From Artocarpus heterophyllus (Eukaryota; Streptophyta; Magnoliopsida; Rosales; Moraceae): a stretch of DNA of 64,000 bases. Under the pieces are notes generated by a model. That model saw only the letters and a list, made by a program, of their open reading frames with translations. It searched no databases and was not told the DNA's origin. The stretch is from contig CM046332.1 in NCBI GenBank assembly GCA_025403435.1, positions 6,503,903 to 6,567,902 on the forward strand, given 5' to 3'. Position numbers and translations under genes: made by a program. Each line of letters starts with the position of its first letter. The first letter of the stretch is position 1. Below, piece after piece: positions 11,636 through 22,470 of the stretch.

Positions 11636-13666
11636 TGTTGGAAACAAAGTGCGTAGCGGAATTTTAAAAATTTTCCATCAGAGTAATTCCCAAAACACAA
11701 GTTTGACATGCTATATGTATAAATTAGACAGATCTTACTAACCTTTGTGTGAAGATTCTCCGTAGCCTGTGAAGAGAAGTAATGTTCCAAAAGAGCCTCA
11801 ACCAACTGGTCTTCTTTGCTATTCTCTATCCACAACCGGAATGAGTGTGGGTTCACACGTACAGCTCTCCCACCGGTGACTCTCCTTCCAACCAATAGAG
11901 AGAACCCAAAGCTAGTGTTCGTGATTTGTGAACAAAAGCTCTCAGGGAGTTTTTTCATATGCTCACTAGAAGAGTATCACTCTTAATCTCTCAATTGATC
12001 TAGTAAATCATGAGACTCACTCCCTATTTATAGCCATTGGTCCTAGGGTCAGTCCTTATCAGATTAGGTCTCAAAAACTCGAAACAAAATCAAGTTTGGA
12101 TCAATATCTGATAAGATCCGCGTGAAAATGCGTAATCTTATCTCTCATTGATTGGCAGGCCGAACATCCTGATCGGCAGGCCGAACATCCTGATCGGCAG
12201 GCTGAACCCGTCATTCGGCAGGCCGAACTTTCGAGAAAAAATCTCCGCGAATCTTTTATTTTCCACCCGAGATTCTAAAGGATAAAGTCTTAGTTTTGAT
12301 TCAAATAACCTAATAGAAAAGATATCTGATCAAAACAAACTTTATCAAGATAATCTCTAAGAAAATAAAACAATTCACAATAATTCTACTAGTTTATCTT
12401 GATCTAATTTATCCAAAATTAAATCAACCGATAAACAGACAAGAATTATCCGATCCCAATAATTCAACAAGTTTATCTTAAATTAATTTTATTACAAAAT
12501 TAATTCAACCAATAAACAGACATGAATTATTTGATTCTTACAAATTTTAAACCAATCTGATAATTCCGACATAAGTCACCAATTATTGGAAAAGCACGTC
12601 GTGTCGTTACAGGAGTTTGTGAGCTAGCAAAGGGGACCAAAATGGACCTATAAAGTTCAAGCTCATGATAATTATGAAACCCAATATCCCAGATATACAT
12701 TTCACAATTATCAACTCCAACGCTACTCCACTAAAAGCTTGGAGCTGAACTCTCAAACTTTATAGAATTACGAAGCTCGTGTAGCTATGTCTCCATGACA
12801 TATCATAATGTATCGTATCCCCATATGATTATCCATAATCGGCTTAAGGACAAGTTCTGTCTTACCTTCCCGATTATTTTTATCTTATGTTCCATTGTCT
12901 CACCATTAGAAAACTTACCATTCAAAGATAGTATACCATTCGATTACACCTATTTATCCAAATGGTTGAGTACTCCGGTTTTTCAATTACAGGACAACGC
13001 ATATAAGAGGATATCATTACTCCTAAAGAGGAGCTATGGATTCCATATCTATGAATAACAAGTCTACGCTATCAAGAGTCATCCCTCCAACGTACCGGCA
13101 TGCATACCACTATTGAGATGTGAAAGTCACCCATTGGTACATCAAAAGACACAAGTCGAGACAACAGGCCCACTATTCATCTTAGGATTAAGATACAATG
13201 CAAATGATTATCTAAAGGGAATTGATTTGCCAAGACAGAATTATTAATCCAAATCAATTCACTTTATATCCTGATCCAACACATCGTCACCTATGACAAC
13301 GCGCTAATGTTTCTATTCACGGTGTCCAACTCCAATGGTCAAGACAAACTATCTCCCAAAAGGGATATAGACAACATAACAATCTTTACATGAATAAAGC
13401 GCCCAACTTTATTCCCTCGATTGCGGATCATAAGTTTTAGACCATCACCTTAAGAATCGTGTCTTCCGCATAACCATCCCATCATATGCCCAATTCTTAA
13501 GGTTTAGACCGACAGTCTCAGACTACTATTTGCTTAACATACATTCAACAAATATGAATGTAAAGAGGACAAGATTTGGTATATATAAATGAATAAATTC
13601 TTTATTGATAAAAATGTCTCCAAAAACATACTACATTTTTACTCCTTAGGGCATACATGTCTAACA
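11636..13666 (-). repeat. 5' LTR of C1
   Basis: This 2,031-bp LTR starts TGTTGGAAAC and ends TCTAACA. Its core promoter on the minus strand includes TATAAATA (complement of 12025-12032). Its GC-rich block (about 12148-12230) has two adjacent ~21-bp units built on CGGCAGGCCGAACATCCTGAT that the 3' LTR lacks. Confidence 0.95.
12025..12032 (-). promoter_or_regulatory. LTR TATA box (C1)
   Basis: On the minus strand this reads TATAAATA followed by GGGAGTGAGTC. The position corresponds to the TATA boxes of C0, C2 and C4. Confidence 0.6.
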
Positions 13667-14951
13667 ATAGGAATTTAGTTTTTAAAGATTGTTTTTATGT
13701 TCCTACACTTAAAAGGAATTTACTATCTATAGCTTGTTTATTTAAAAGCTCTTATTTAGTATCTTTTAATAATAAGGTGGTGATTCATAAAAACAAATAT
13801 TTTATCTGTGATTGATGGATGCAAAACAATCTATATTTTATCAAACCTAAGACGGACTCACTGCTGAACACTGAAGTTTACAATAACTCTTAAAGACTTA
13901 AAACTTTTTACTCTAATAAAACTTATGTTTAGCATTTGCGACTAGGTCATGTTAGCTTGGATAGAATTCAAAGGTTAGTAAGGGATGAACCTTTAAGTCA
14001 CTTAGAGGTAGAATTTATACCACAATGTGAATCTTGTCTAGAGGGTAAAATAACCAAAAGACTATTTGGGTTTAAGGGCAATAGGGCCAAAGAGGTTCTA
14101 GAACATGTGCATAGTGATGATTATGGTCCTATGAACATAAGGGTATGTGGGGGGTATGAGTACTTCGTCACTTTTATTAATGATTACTCTAAGATATGGG
14201 TATGTCTACCTAATGTATCATAAGAGCGAAACTTTTGACAAGTTTAGGGAGTTTTGGGCTAAAACTGAGAAGCAATTAGGTAAACCCATAAAGACACTTT
14301 GATCCGATCGAAGTGGAGAATATCTCTCTGATAAGTTCTTAGTACACTTTTTAGCGAATAGGATCTTATCCCATTTAACTGCACTGAGCACTCTATAGCA
14401 AAATGGCGTAATTGAGAAAAGAAATAGAATTTTGATGGATATGGTTAGATCCATAATGAGTTATTCGACATTACCTTTGTTCTTTTGAGGATATGCACTA
14501 CAAATCGCATGCTATCTTTTGAACAATTTAACTTCAAAATTAGTTCCTAAAACTCCTTATGAGCTTTGGATGGGTAGGAAAACATCCTTATACCATATTC
14601 GCATATGGGCATGTCTGGCTCATGTTCTATACAAGGAAACGAACAAGTTGGAAGCATGTTCGGAAGTGTACATGTTTGTAGGATATCCAAAAGGGACAAA
14701 AGGGGGTTATTTCTATAATCCAAAAGAAAATAAAGTTGTGGTTTCAACACATGCGACTTTCCTTATGAACAACTTTAAGCCTCATAGTGAAGTGGTACTC
14801 GAGGAGTTAGTGAGTGATTCAATTACTCTAGGGGTTCTGGTTGAAACCAATCCAATCAATGTAGAAAACCAATCGAAGAACAACTTATGCAGCTTCGGTG
14901 TAGTGGGAGGATCGGGCATCAACCCGAGAGGTATATGTTCAATGGTAAAGT
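13667..14951 (+). pseudogene. C0 pre-integrase/integrase remnant (copia)
   Basis: This stretch continues C0 after the C1 insertion; the first five bases repeat the target site ATAGG. The first part is the pre-integrase segment with the HHCC zinc finger (LRLGHVSLDRIQRL... then CESCLEGK). The integrase core follows, with HSDD... and a SDRSGEY-like region near 14300. Stops near 13816, 13930 and 14300 and frame shifts break the core. The last part (14519-14951) is readable again (PYELWMGRKTS, IWACLAHV). It ends at the C2 insertion and target site AAAGT. Confidence 0.85.
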
Positions 14952-16939
14952 TGTTGGAAACAAAGTGTGCAGCGGAATTTTAAAATTTTTTCATCAGAGT
15001 ATTTTCCAAAACACAAGTTTGACATGTTATATGTATAAATTAAACAGATCTTACTAACCTCAGTGTGCCGAAGAACCTCCGCGACCTGTGTAGAGAAGTA
15101 ACGTTCCAGAAGAGCCTCAACCAACTGGTCTTCTTTGCTATTCTCTATCCACAACCGGAGTGAGTGTGGGCTCACACGTACAGCTCTTCCACCGGTGACT
15201 CTCCTTCCAACCAATAGAGAGAACCCAAAGCTAGTGTTCGTGATTTGTGAACAAAAGCTCTCAGGGAGTTTTCAGATGCTCACTAGAAGAGTATCACTCT
15301 TAATCTCTCAAATTGATCTGAGTAAATCATTAGACTCACTCCCTTTTTATACCTATTGGTCCTTGGGGTCAATCCATATCAGATTAGGTCTCAAAAATCG
15401 AAACAGAATCAAGTTCGGATCAATATCTGATAAGATACGCGTGAAAAACGCGTAATCTTAACTGTCGCGGTCGACATGCCGAACTGTGTGATAGGCAGGC
15501 CGAACTGCCGAGAAAAAATCTCCGCGAATCTTTTATTTTCCACCCGAGATTCTAAAGGATAAAGTCTCAGTTTTGATTCAAATAGCCCAATAGAAAAGAT
15601 ATTTGATAAAAACAAACTTTATCAAGATAATCTCTAAGAAAATAAACAATTCACAATAATTCTACAAGTTATCTTGTTCTAATTGTCCAAAATTAAAACA
15701 ACCGATAAACAGACAAGAATTATCCGAACGCCATAATTCAACAAGTTCATCTTGAACTAATTTCTTACATAATTAATTCAACCAATAAACAGACATGAAT
15801 TATTTGATTCTTATAAATTTTAAACCAATCTGATAAATCCGACATAAGTCACCAATTATTGGAAAAGCACGCCGTGTCGTTACAGGATTTTGTGAGCTAG
15901 CAAAGGGGACCAAAATGGACCTATAAAGTTCAAGCTCATGATAATTATGAAACCCAATATCCCAGATATACATTTCACAATTATCAACTCCAACGCTACT
16001 CCACTAAAAGCTTGGAGCTGCACTCTCGAACTTTATAGAATTACGAAGCTCGTGTAGCTAAGTCTCCATGACATATCATAGTGTATCGCATCCCCATATG
16101 ATCATCCATAACCAGCTTAAGGACAAGTTCTGTCTTACCTTCCCGATTATTTTTATCTTACGTTCCATTGTCTCACCATTAGAAAACTTACCATCCAAAG
16201 ATAGTATACCATTCGGTTACACCTATGTATCCAAATGGTTGAGCGCTCCAGTTTTCCAATTACAGGACAACACATATAAGAGGATATCATTACTCCTAAA
16301 GAGGAGCTATGGATTCCATATCTATGAATAATAAGTCTACGCTACCAAGAGTCGTGCCTCCAACGTACCGGCATGCATGCCACTATAGAGATGTGGGAGT
16401 CACCCATTGGTACATCAAAAGACACAAGTCGAGACAACGGGCCCATTATTCATCTCAGGATTAAGATACAATACAAATGATTGTCTAAAGTGAATCGATT
16501 TGCCAAGACAGAATTATTAATCCAAATCAATTCACTTTATGTCCCGATCCAACACATCGTCACCTATGACAACGCGCCAATGTTTCTATTCACGGAGTCC
16601 AACTCCGATGGCCAAGACAAACCATCTCCCAAAAGGGATATAGACAACATAACAATCTTTACATGAATAAAGCGCCCAACTTTATTCCCTCGATTGCGGA
16701 TCATATATTTTAGACCATCACCTTAAGAGTCGTGTCTACCGCATAATCATCCCATCATATGCCCAACTCTTAAGGTTTAGACTGAAAGTCTCAGACTATT
16801 GTTTGCTTATCATACATTCAACAAATATGAACGTAAAGAGGACAATATTTGGTATATATAAATGAATAAATTCTTTATTGATAAAAATGTCTCCAAAAAC
16901 GTATTACATTTTTACTCCTTAGAGCATACATGTCTAACA
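14952..16939 (-). repeat. 3' LTR of C2
   Basis: This 1,988-bp LTR runs from TGTTGGAAAC to TCTAACA. Compared with the 5' LTR it lacks about 45 bp in the GC-rich block (about 15470-15512), where it carries two GGCAGGCCGAACT-like units instead of four. Confidence 0.95.
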
Positions 16940-16953
16940 ATCTCCCACTTGCA

Positions 16954-17862
16954 CTAAGTGAGTAAATACTGCAAATTTCGCATCCCCATAGCTTCCACAT
17001 GCCTTTCGAAGACTGTCCCAGAAAGTGTCTTCATGAATGGATCAGCTAAATTGTCCTCTGATGCGATCTTGCATACCGTGACAAGCCCGCTCTCAACGAA
17101 GTCCTTTATCACATGATACTTCCGATCAATATGCTTACTCTTCTTGTGAAATATTGGTTCCTTAGCATTAGCTACCGCCGCACTGTTATCACAGTACAGT
17201 GATACCGCTTTATCCATACCAGGAACTACCTCAAGATCCCCAAGGAACTTGCGGAGCCACACTGCTTCTTTCGAAGCATCACTAGCCGCCACATACTCGG
17301 CCTCCATCGTTGAATGCGAAGTGCAATCTTGCTTCGCACTTCTCCAACTGATGGCACCGCCACCCAGAGTAAACACAAACCCCGATGTCGATTTTCTAGA
17401 ATCCAGGCAGGATTGAAAATCCGAATCAGTGTATCCTAGAGGAGTTAAATCCTCACCCGAATACACAAGCATATACCCTCGAGTCCTTCTCAGGTACTTG
17501 AAAATATGCTTTACCGCAACCCAATGGTTCGGTCCTGGATCCGCCTGAAATCGACTCATTATCCCGACCGCATAGCTAATATCCGGTCGAGTGCAAAGCA
17601 TGGCATACATGAGACTACCCACTGCCGAAGCATAAGGCACCCTCTTCATGTATTCTCTTTCTTCATAAGACTTTGGAGAGTCTTTCTTAGAAAGAGTAAT
17701 TCCAGACCTAGATGGTTGCCCACCTTTCTTGGAATCCTGCATTGCAAACCTCCTGAGAATTTTATCTATGTGGCCGGCCTGTGACAAAACTATCATTTTG
17801 TTCTTCCTATCCCGAAAGATCTGGATACCGAGAACAAAATTAGCCTCACCTAAGTCCTTCAT
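16954..17862 (-). CDS. C2 reverse transcriptase C-terminal part and RNase H
   Basis: This 302-residue frame is the distal part of copia pol, in frame with the upstream pol frame but separated from it by one amber codon (17869-17871). It begins MKDLGEANFVLG, the conserved block after the YVDD site. It carries YASAVGSLMYAMLCTRPDI, the RNase H MEAEYVAASDASKEAVWL block and the YCDNSAAVANA block, and ends YLLT just before the polypurine tract. No other stop breaks it. The real protein would be fused to the upstream pol; the methionine at 17862 is only where an open frame can be drawn. Confidence 0.88.
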   Translation of the reverse strand: MKDLGEANFVLGIQIFRDRKNKMIVLSQAGHIDKILRRFAMQDSKKGGQPSRSGITLSKKDSPKSYEEREYMKRVPYASAVGSLMYAMLCTRPDISYAVGIMSRFQADPGPNHWVAVKHIFKYLRRTRGYMLVYSGEDLTPLGYTDSDFQSCLDSRKSTSGFVFTLGGGAISWRSAKQDCTSHSTMEAEYVAASDASKEAVWLRKFLGDLEVVPGMDKAVSLYCDNSAAVANAKEPIFHKKSKHIDRKYHVIKDFVESGLVTVCKIASEDNLADPFMKTLSGTVFERHVEAMGMRNLQYLLT

Positions 17863-17868
17863 GTCAAA

Positions 17869-19935
17869 CTACTTGGTCAACCATAATTTGACCGATGACA
17901 ATGCCCCAACGTCATTGCCAATTAGCAGAATGTCATCTACATAGAGTAGTAGAAAAACCACCTTCCCATTCTTAATGTGTTTGTAAACACATGGTTCATC
18001 CACATTTTGTGAGAACCCATAAGTCTTGATCACTTGATCAAATCTTATGTTCCAAGAACGAGATGCCTGCTTAAGTCCATAAATTGACTTTAGCAGCTTA
18101 CAAACCTTACCCTCTTGACCCGTGACCTTGAACCCGTCTGGTTGTTTCATATAAATGGACTCATCAAGATAGCCATTCAGAAAAGCCGTCTTGACATCCA
18201 TCTGCCAAATCTCGTAGTCGAGAGCGGCAGCTATGGACAAGAGAATCCGGATGGACTTAAGCATGGCTACAGGCGAAAAGGTTTCCTCATAATCGATTCC
18301 TTCCTTTTGCGTATAACCCTTAGCTACCAGTCTAGCCTTAAAGGTTTCGATCTTTCCATCCACTCCTCTTTTCCTCTTGTAGATCCACTTACTCCCTATG
18401 GGTTTTACCCCTTCGGGAAGATCCACAAGCTCCCAGACCCGATTAGTCTCCATAGACTTCATCTCAATGTTCATGGCCTCTGTCCAGAGTCTTGAATCAA
18501 CATCCTCCATAGCTTCTGCGTAAGTATAAGGATCCCTGTCATGTTCATCCGATTTAGCCAAAAAGACCTCCCCATTGAACATATACCTCTCAGGTTGACG
18601 CCCGATCCTCCCACTACGCCGAAGCCCCTGAGGTTGTTGTTCAGGTTTGTTTGGTTTTTCTACACCGATCGGAATGGTTTCGTTCGGAACCTCCGGAGTA
18701 AACGGATTACCCCTCAACTCCTCAAGCACCACTTTGCTTTGAGGTTTAAAGTCGTTCATGTAACTCTCCTCAAGGAAAGTTGCATTAGTTGAAACCACGA
18801 CTTTATTTTCCTTTGGGTTATAAAAATAACCCCCTTTAGTCCCTTTTGGATATCCTAGAAAGACGCAAACTTTCGAACGTGCTTCCAACTTATTCGAATC
18901 CTTAAACAGGACATGAGCTGGACATCCCCATATGCGAATATGGTTTAAGGATGTCTTCCGTCTTGTCCACAACTCGTGAGGAGTTTTAGGGACCGATTTT
19001 GAAGGCACATTGTTCAAAAGATAACATGCGGTTTGTAGTGCATATCCCCAAAAGGATAAAGGCAATGATGAATAACTCATCATGGACCGAATCATGTCCA
19101 ACAAAGTCCTATTCCTTCTCTCTGCTACGCCATTCTGCTGCGGAGTACCCGGCGCAGTCAAATGGGATAAAATCCCATTCTCTAACAAGTGTCCCAAGAA
19201 CTCATTAGAAAGGTATTCCCCACCTCGATCAGATCGAAGTGCCTTTATGGGTCTACCCAATTGCTTTTCCACTTCAGTCCGAAACTCCCTGAACTTATCA
19301 TAAGTTTCGCTTTTGTGGTGCATTAGGTACACATACCCATATCTTGAGTAATCGTCAATAAAAGTAACGAAGTACTTATACCCTCCTCGTGCCCGGATGT
19401 TCATCGGTCCGCAAACATCACTATGCACAAGTTCTAGAACCCCTTCGGCCCTATTGCCCTTAGACCCGTATGGTCTTTTGGTCATTTTACCCTCCAAACA
19501 AGACTCACATTGAGGTATAGATTCCACCTTTAAGTGACTTAAAGGTCCATCCCTTACCAACCTTTGAATCCTATTTAGGTTAATATGGCCAAGGCGCAAA
19601 TGCCAAAGATAAGTCTTATTATAGTGAGAAGCTTTAAGTCTTTTTGAGTCATTATCATTTATCCCAGCATTAAGCAATAGGTCCATCTTAGGTTTGATAA
19701 AATATAGATTATTTTGCATCCATCCAGAACAGATAAAAGATTTGTTTTTACGAATCACCACTTTTTCATTAAAAGATACCACGTAGGAGTCTTTAAATAA
19801 AGAAGATACAGAAATTAAATTCCTTTTAAATATAGGAACATAAAAACAATCTCGCAAAATTAAACTCCTATAATTATCAAAATAAAGATGGACATCTCCC
19901 ACTGCTTCCGCTGAGACCAAGGATCCATCGCCCAT
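17869..19935 (-). CDS. C2 pre-integrase, integrase and reverse transcriptase (copia pol)
   Basis: This 688-residue frame reads in order the pre-integrase HHCC finger (WHLRLGH... then CESCLEG, about residues 110-150), the integrase core and RT. The integrase core shows [16 protein letters not shown] and NGVAERRNR, the D-D-35-E triad. The RT block runs from [17 protein letters not shown] sequence to [14 protein letters not shown] near the C-terminus. The frame ends at a TAG where relatives read KQFDMKDLG, so one substitution splits pol. The N-terminal side is open only from MGDGSLVS because the deletion at about 19985 shifts frame between gag and pol. All visible catalytic residues of integrase and RT are present. 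Confidence 0.9.
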   Translation of the reverse strand: MGDGSLVSAEAVGDVHLYFDNYRSLILRDCFYVPIFKRNLISVSSLFKDSYVVSFNEKVVIRKNKSFICSGWMQNNLYFIKPKMDLLLNAGINDNDSKRLKASHYNKTYLWHLRLGHINLNRIQRLVRDGPLSHLKVESIPQCESCLEGKMTKRPYGSKGNRAEGVLELVHSDVCGPMNIRARGGYKYFVTFIDDYSRYGYVYLMHHKSETYDKFREFRTEVEKQLGRPIKALRSDRGGEYLSNEFLGHLLENGILSHLTAPGTPQQNGVAERRNRTLLDMIRSMMSYSSLPLSFWGYALQTACYLLNNVPSKSVPKTPHELWTRRKTSLNHIRIWGCPAHVLFKDSNKLEARSKVCVFLGYPKGTKGGYFYNPKENKVVVSTNATFLEESYMNDFKPQSKVVLEELRGNPFTPEVPNETIPIGVEKPNKPEQQPQGLRRSGRIGRQPERYMFNGEVFLAKSDEHDRDPYTYAEAMEDVDSRLWTEAMNIEMKSMETNRVWELVDLPEGVKPIGSKWIYKRKRGVDGKIETFKARLVAKGYTQKEGIDYEETFSPVAMLKSIRILLSIAAALDYEIWQMDVKTAFLNGYLDESIYMKQPDGFKVTGQEGKVCKLLKSIYGLKQASRSWNIRFDQVIKTYGFSQNVDEPCVYKHIKNGKVVFLLLYVDDILLIGNDVGALSSVKLWLTK

Positions 19936-19951
19936 CCGAAGCGTTAAGTCT

Positions 19952-20803
19952 TCACGAAGTAGACTTCTCGTTTCTTTGAATCCCTCCCTTGGAAAGGAAG
20001 TCCTTGCAATGCTTCTTTATATGCCTGACCTTACCACAAAAGAAGCACTTAAGCTTCTTTGGGTTCTTCTTCTTCTTCTTCTTGCTCTTGGTAGCAATAG
20101 GAATAGAAGACTTCCCACTTTTGGCCCATTGCTTCTTTCCATTCCCAGAGTTAGGATTGGAACCAGAAGCAGCTACCATATTGGCCTCTCCACCAGCAGG
20201 AGACTCCCTGATCAGCAGTTCAAACTCTTGTAACTGTTTCATCAGTTCTGTCAAGGTCATATCCCGTCTATTGCTTAGATTAAAAGTGGCTCTAAACGGA
20301 ATAAATTCCTTAGACAGAGTCTCAAAGACCATAGTCATCTGAGTTTCAGCATCGATGTCGGCTCCATTGGTTTGAGCCTCAGCGAGGTAACCCATGACCA
20401 ACATCATGTGCTCCTTTACAGATGTCCCCGGTCTCTGTCTACAGTTTAAGAGTTTCCGAAGCGCCCCTTGCCGCTTTGTTATGGCCTGGCCTCCAAACAT
20501 GTCCTCAAGATTATCCAAGATCTGCTTCGCAGTCTCATAATCCTGATGTTGAGCCTGCAGCACGTTATTCATGCTAGCCATAACATAGCAGCGGGCCTGA
20601 TCATTAGCATCTTTCCAGCGGTCGTACGCTTGGAATTGCTCATTACTTGAGTCTCCCGTAGGCTCGGGAGGACAAGGAGTTGTCAGAACATATTTCAGTT
20701 TCTCAAAGGAAGGGACGATGTCCAGGTTCCGTTTCCAATCATTATAGTTCTCACCGGTTAATTGGTTTTTGTCAATTATCGATGATAAAGCATTTTTTGA
20801 CAT
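19952..20803 (-). CDS. C2 Gag nucleocapsid-type protein (copia), truncated at the protease
   Basis: Gag packages element RNA into virus-like particles in the cytoplasm. This 283-residue frame starts at ATG 20803 ([19 protein letters not shown]), the start shared with C1 and C4. It contains the copia gag core ([32 protein letters not shown]), a lysine-rich stretch and an intact CCHC zinc knuckle, [14 protein letters not shown] (about residues 258-271). Right after the knuckle the sequence jumps over what C1 reads as the DSGATNHVC protease motif and shifts frame, giving a short foreign tail ending EKSTS. In intact relatives gag and pol are one frame. Confidence 0.88.
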   Translation of the reverse strand: MSKNALSSIIDKNQLTGENYNDWKRNLDIVPSFEKLKYVLTTPCPPEPTGDSSNEQFQAYDRWKDANDQARCYVMASMNNVLQAQHQDYETAKQILDNLEDMFGGQAITKRQGALRKLLNCRQRPGTSVKEHMMLVMGYLAEAQTNGADIDAETQMTMVFETLSKEFIPFRATFNLSNRRDMTLTELMKQLQEFELLIRESPAGGEANMVAASGSNPNSGNGKKQWAKSGKSSIPIATKSKKKKKKNPKKLKCFFCGKVRHIKKHCKDFLSKGGIQRNEKSTS

Positions 20804-22455
20804 TTTCAATCTACAATAAAGAGTCATATACCAAACATAAGCAAACATATATAATAATTTAGTAAGATAACACAATCATGTAAAATCATACAAATGTGTT
20901 TATGTGTCAAAACCTTGAAAATATCATAACCTTACAACGATAATTCCCAACTCAGAATTCAACAAGCTCCTAGGGGAGTCATGCCAAATTCAATCAGGAA
21001 CACGGATCCCCTCCTGATTAATATATGCCATCCAGGACCCGTATGATCCAGCATATACTAATAATCGTTTCTTTGGCCATTAATTTTATTAAGAGAGCTC
21101 CTAGGGGAGGTTAATAATAAAATTAACGTGAGTGTATAACCACCGTTTTAATATTTTATCCATGATTTATAATCACCACCTAGGGGTGTGCAACCATAAA
21201 TCATACTAAAGTACCTTATCCTTTCAGAGATCCAATCTGGTACATGATAGAAATCCCTTCCTAGGGGTTGGGACCATCATGTTCTTCCTATGGACCAACG
21301 ATGGAGGCCTTAGGTTCTCTCTTCGAAAACCTTCTCCCACTCAATCTTTTGAAGTCAAGGTTTTATTTTGAAATTATGCATGAACAAATTTAATATGAGC
21401 GGCACTCCCTATTCTATATGACATGTTATCAATATACAGGGTAAATCATATTATAATGCAGACAAGCAAAGCAATCAAGCAAAGCTACAAGCATAATAAT
21501 AATAATAACCGTAATATTATGGTTCCACCCTAGAGAATAGAAAAAACTAAGATTACAAGAGAATAATCGAGACATTTATCGATTCTTCATCCTTGAATCC
21601 TCAAGCTGTATCCTTCTTCATGTAATATCCATCTTCAAGTCCTCAATCCCGTATGAATCGAACACTTCATATTTCCGGTCATATCCAAATTTAATGTTTC
21701 TCAGAATCGTCCCAAAAATAAAATTAAAACTGCACCAAAAAATTGCACCTTTTCTGGACACCTAGCTGCTCTCAGTCGGCAGGCCGATCTGTATGATAGG
21801 CCGACCGATCATGGTGGTTCGGCCTACCGAACATGAAGGTTCGGCCTGCCGGCAGAGCACCAAAATTTCTGCCCCACTGTCGGCCTGCCGGACCGTACGT
21901 CCGGCCTGCCGATCTATGACCTTCGGCCTGCCGAACTGTGAGGTCCGGCATGCCGACCGAGCAGAAAACCCTCAATCCAGAAAATACAATTTTAATGCAA
22001 TTCATCAATTTTATTTTCAACAATTCAAAAACATAAAATTAGAGACTCAGGAAATACCTAGAGGCGCCATCATCAATCTTTAAGTTTCGACTTCTCGTTC
22101 CGTCTTCTCCGAATAATTATTTAATTACAAAATTCTTACAAATTAAAAATTAAATAATAATTCCTAGACGGAGATGATAGTCCGCCATCTAATTACATGA
22201 AAAACCTAGATACACATTCTAACCTCTAAGGAACCATAACCGGTATTAATTAATTAATAAATAATTAAACAACAATTTAATCAACCATAATTAATTAATA
22301 AACATTCACCATATAATCCATGACAACATATATATTATATAGAAACCTAGAGTGCCATCTCTCTATAAAATTTAATTCAAGCATTGGAGAGATTAAGATC
22401 ACAAAATTTATGCATATAACATGATCACAAACTTGCAAATTTATGTAAAAACCTC
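20804..22455 (-). other. C2 untranslated leader
   Basis: This ~1.65-kb leader between primer site and gag is collinear with those of C1, C3 and C4. It holds the dyad cluster at 21775-21965 and AT-rich sequence with short SSRs. Confidence 0.8.
21775..21965. repeat. Dyad cluster in C2 leader
   Basis: Eight dyads are visible in ~190 bp. The sharpest are TTCGGCCTACCGAA and TTCGGCCTGCCGAA; others read TCCGGCCTGCCGAT, GTCGGCCTGCCGGA and TCCGGCATGCCGAC. The patch is strongly GC-rich and CpG-rich against an AT-rich leader. Confidence 0.88.
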
Positions 22456-22468
22456 GGCTTTGATACCA
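22456..22468 (-). other. Primer-binding site of C2
   Basis: On the minus strand this reads TGGTATCAAAGCC, one mismatch from the initiator tRNA-Met primer site seen in C1. It lies two bases from the 5' LTR. Confidence 0.85.
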
Positions 22469-22470
22469 AT

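Larger units (their letters stand above)
3987..13666 (-). mobile_element. Complete Ty1/copia retrotransposon C1
   Basis: C1 is a full-length 9.7-kb minus-strand element flanked by a perfect 5-bp target duplication ATAGG (3982-3986 and 13667-13671). Read right to left it has a 5' LTR (11636-13666), a primer-binding site complementary to the 3' end of initiator tRNA-Met (11621-11633), a ~1.66-kb leader, gag-pol (9962 down to 6010), a polypurine tract (5996-6010) and a 3' LTR (3987-5995). The pol order pre-integrase, integrase, RT, RNase H is diagnostic of Ty1/copia. Several in-frame stops show that it is not autonomous now. It sits inside C0. Confidence 0.95.
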
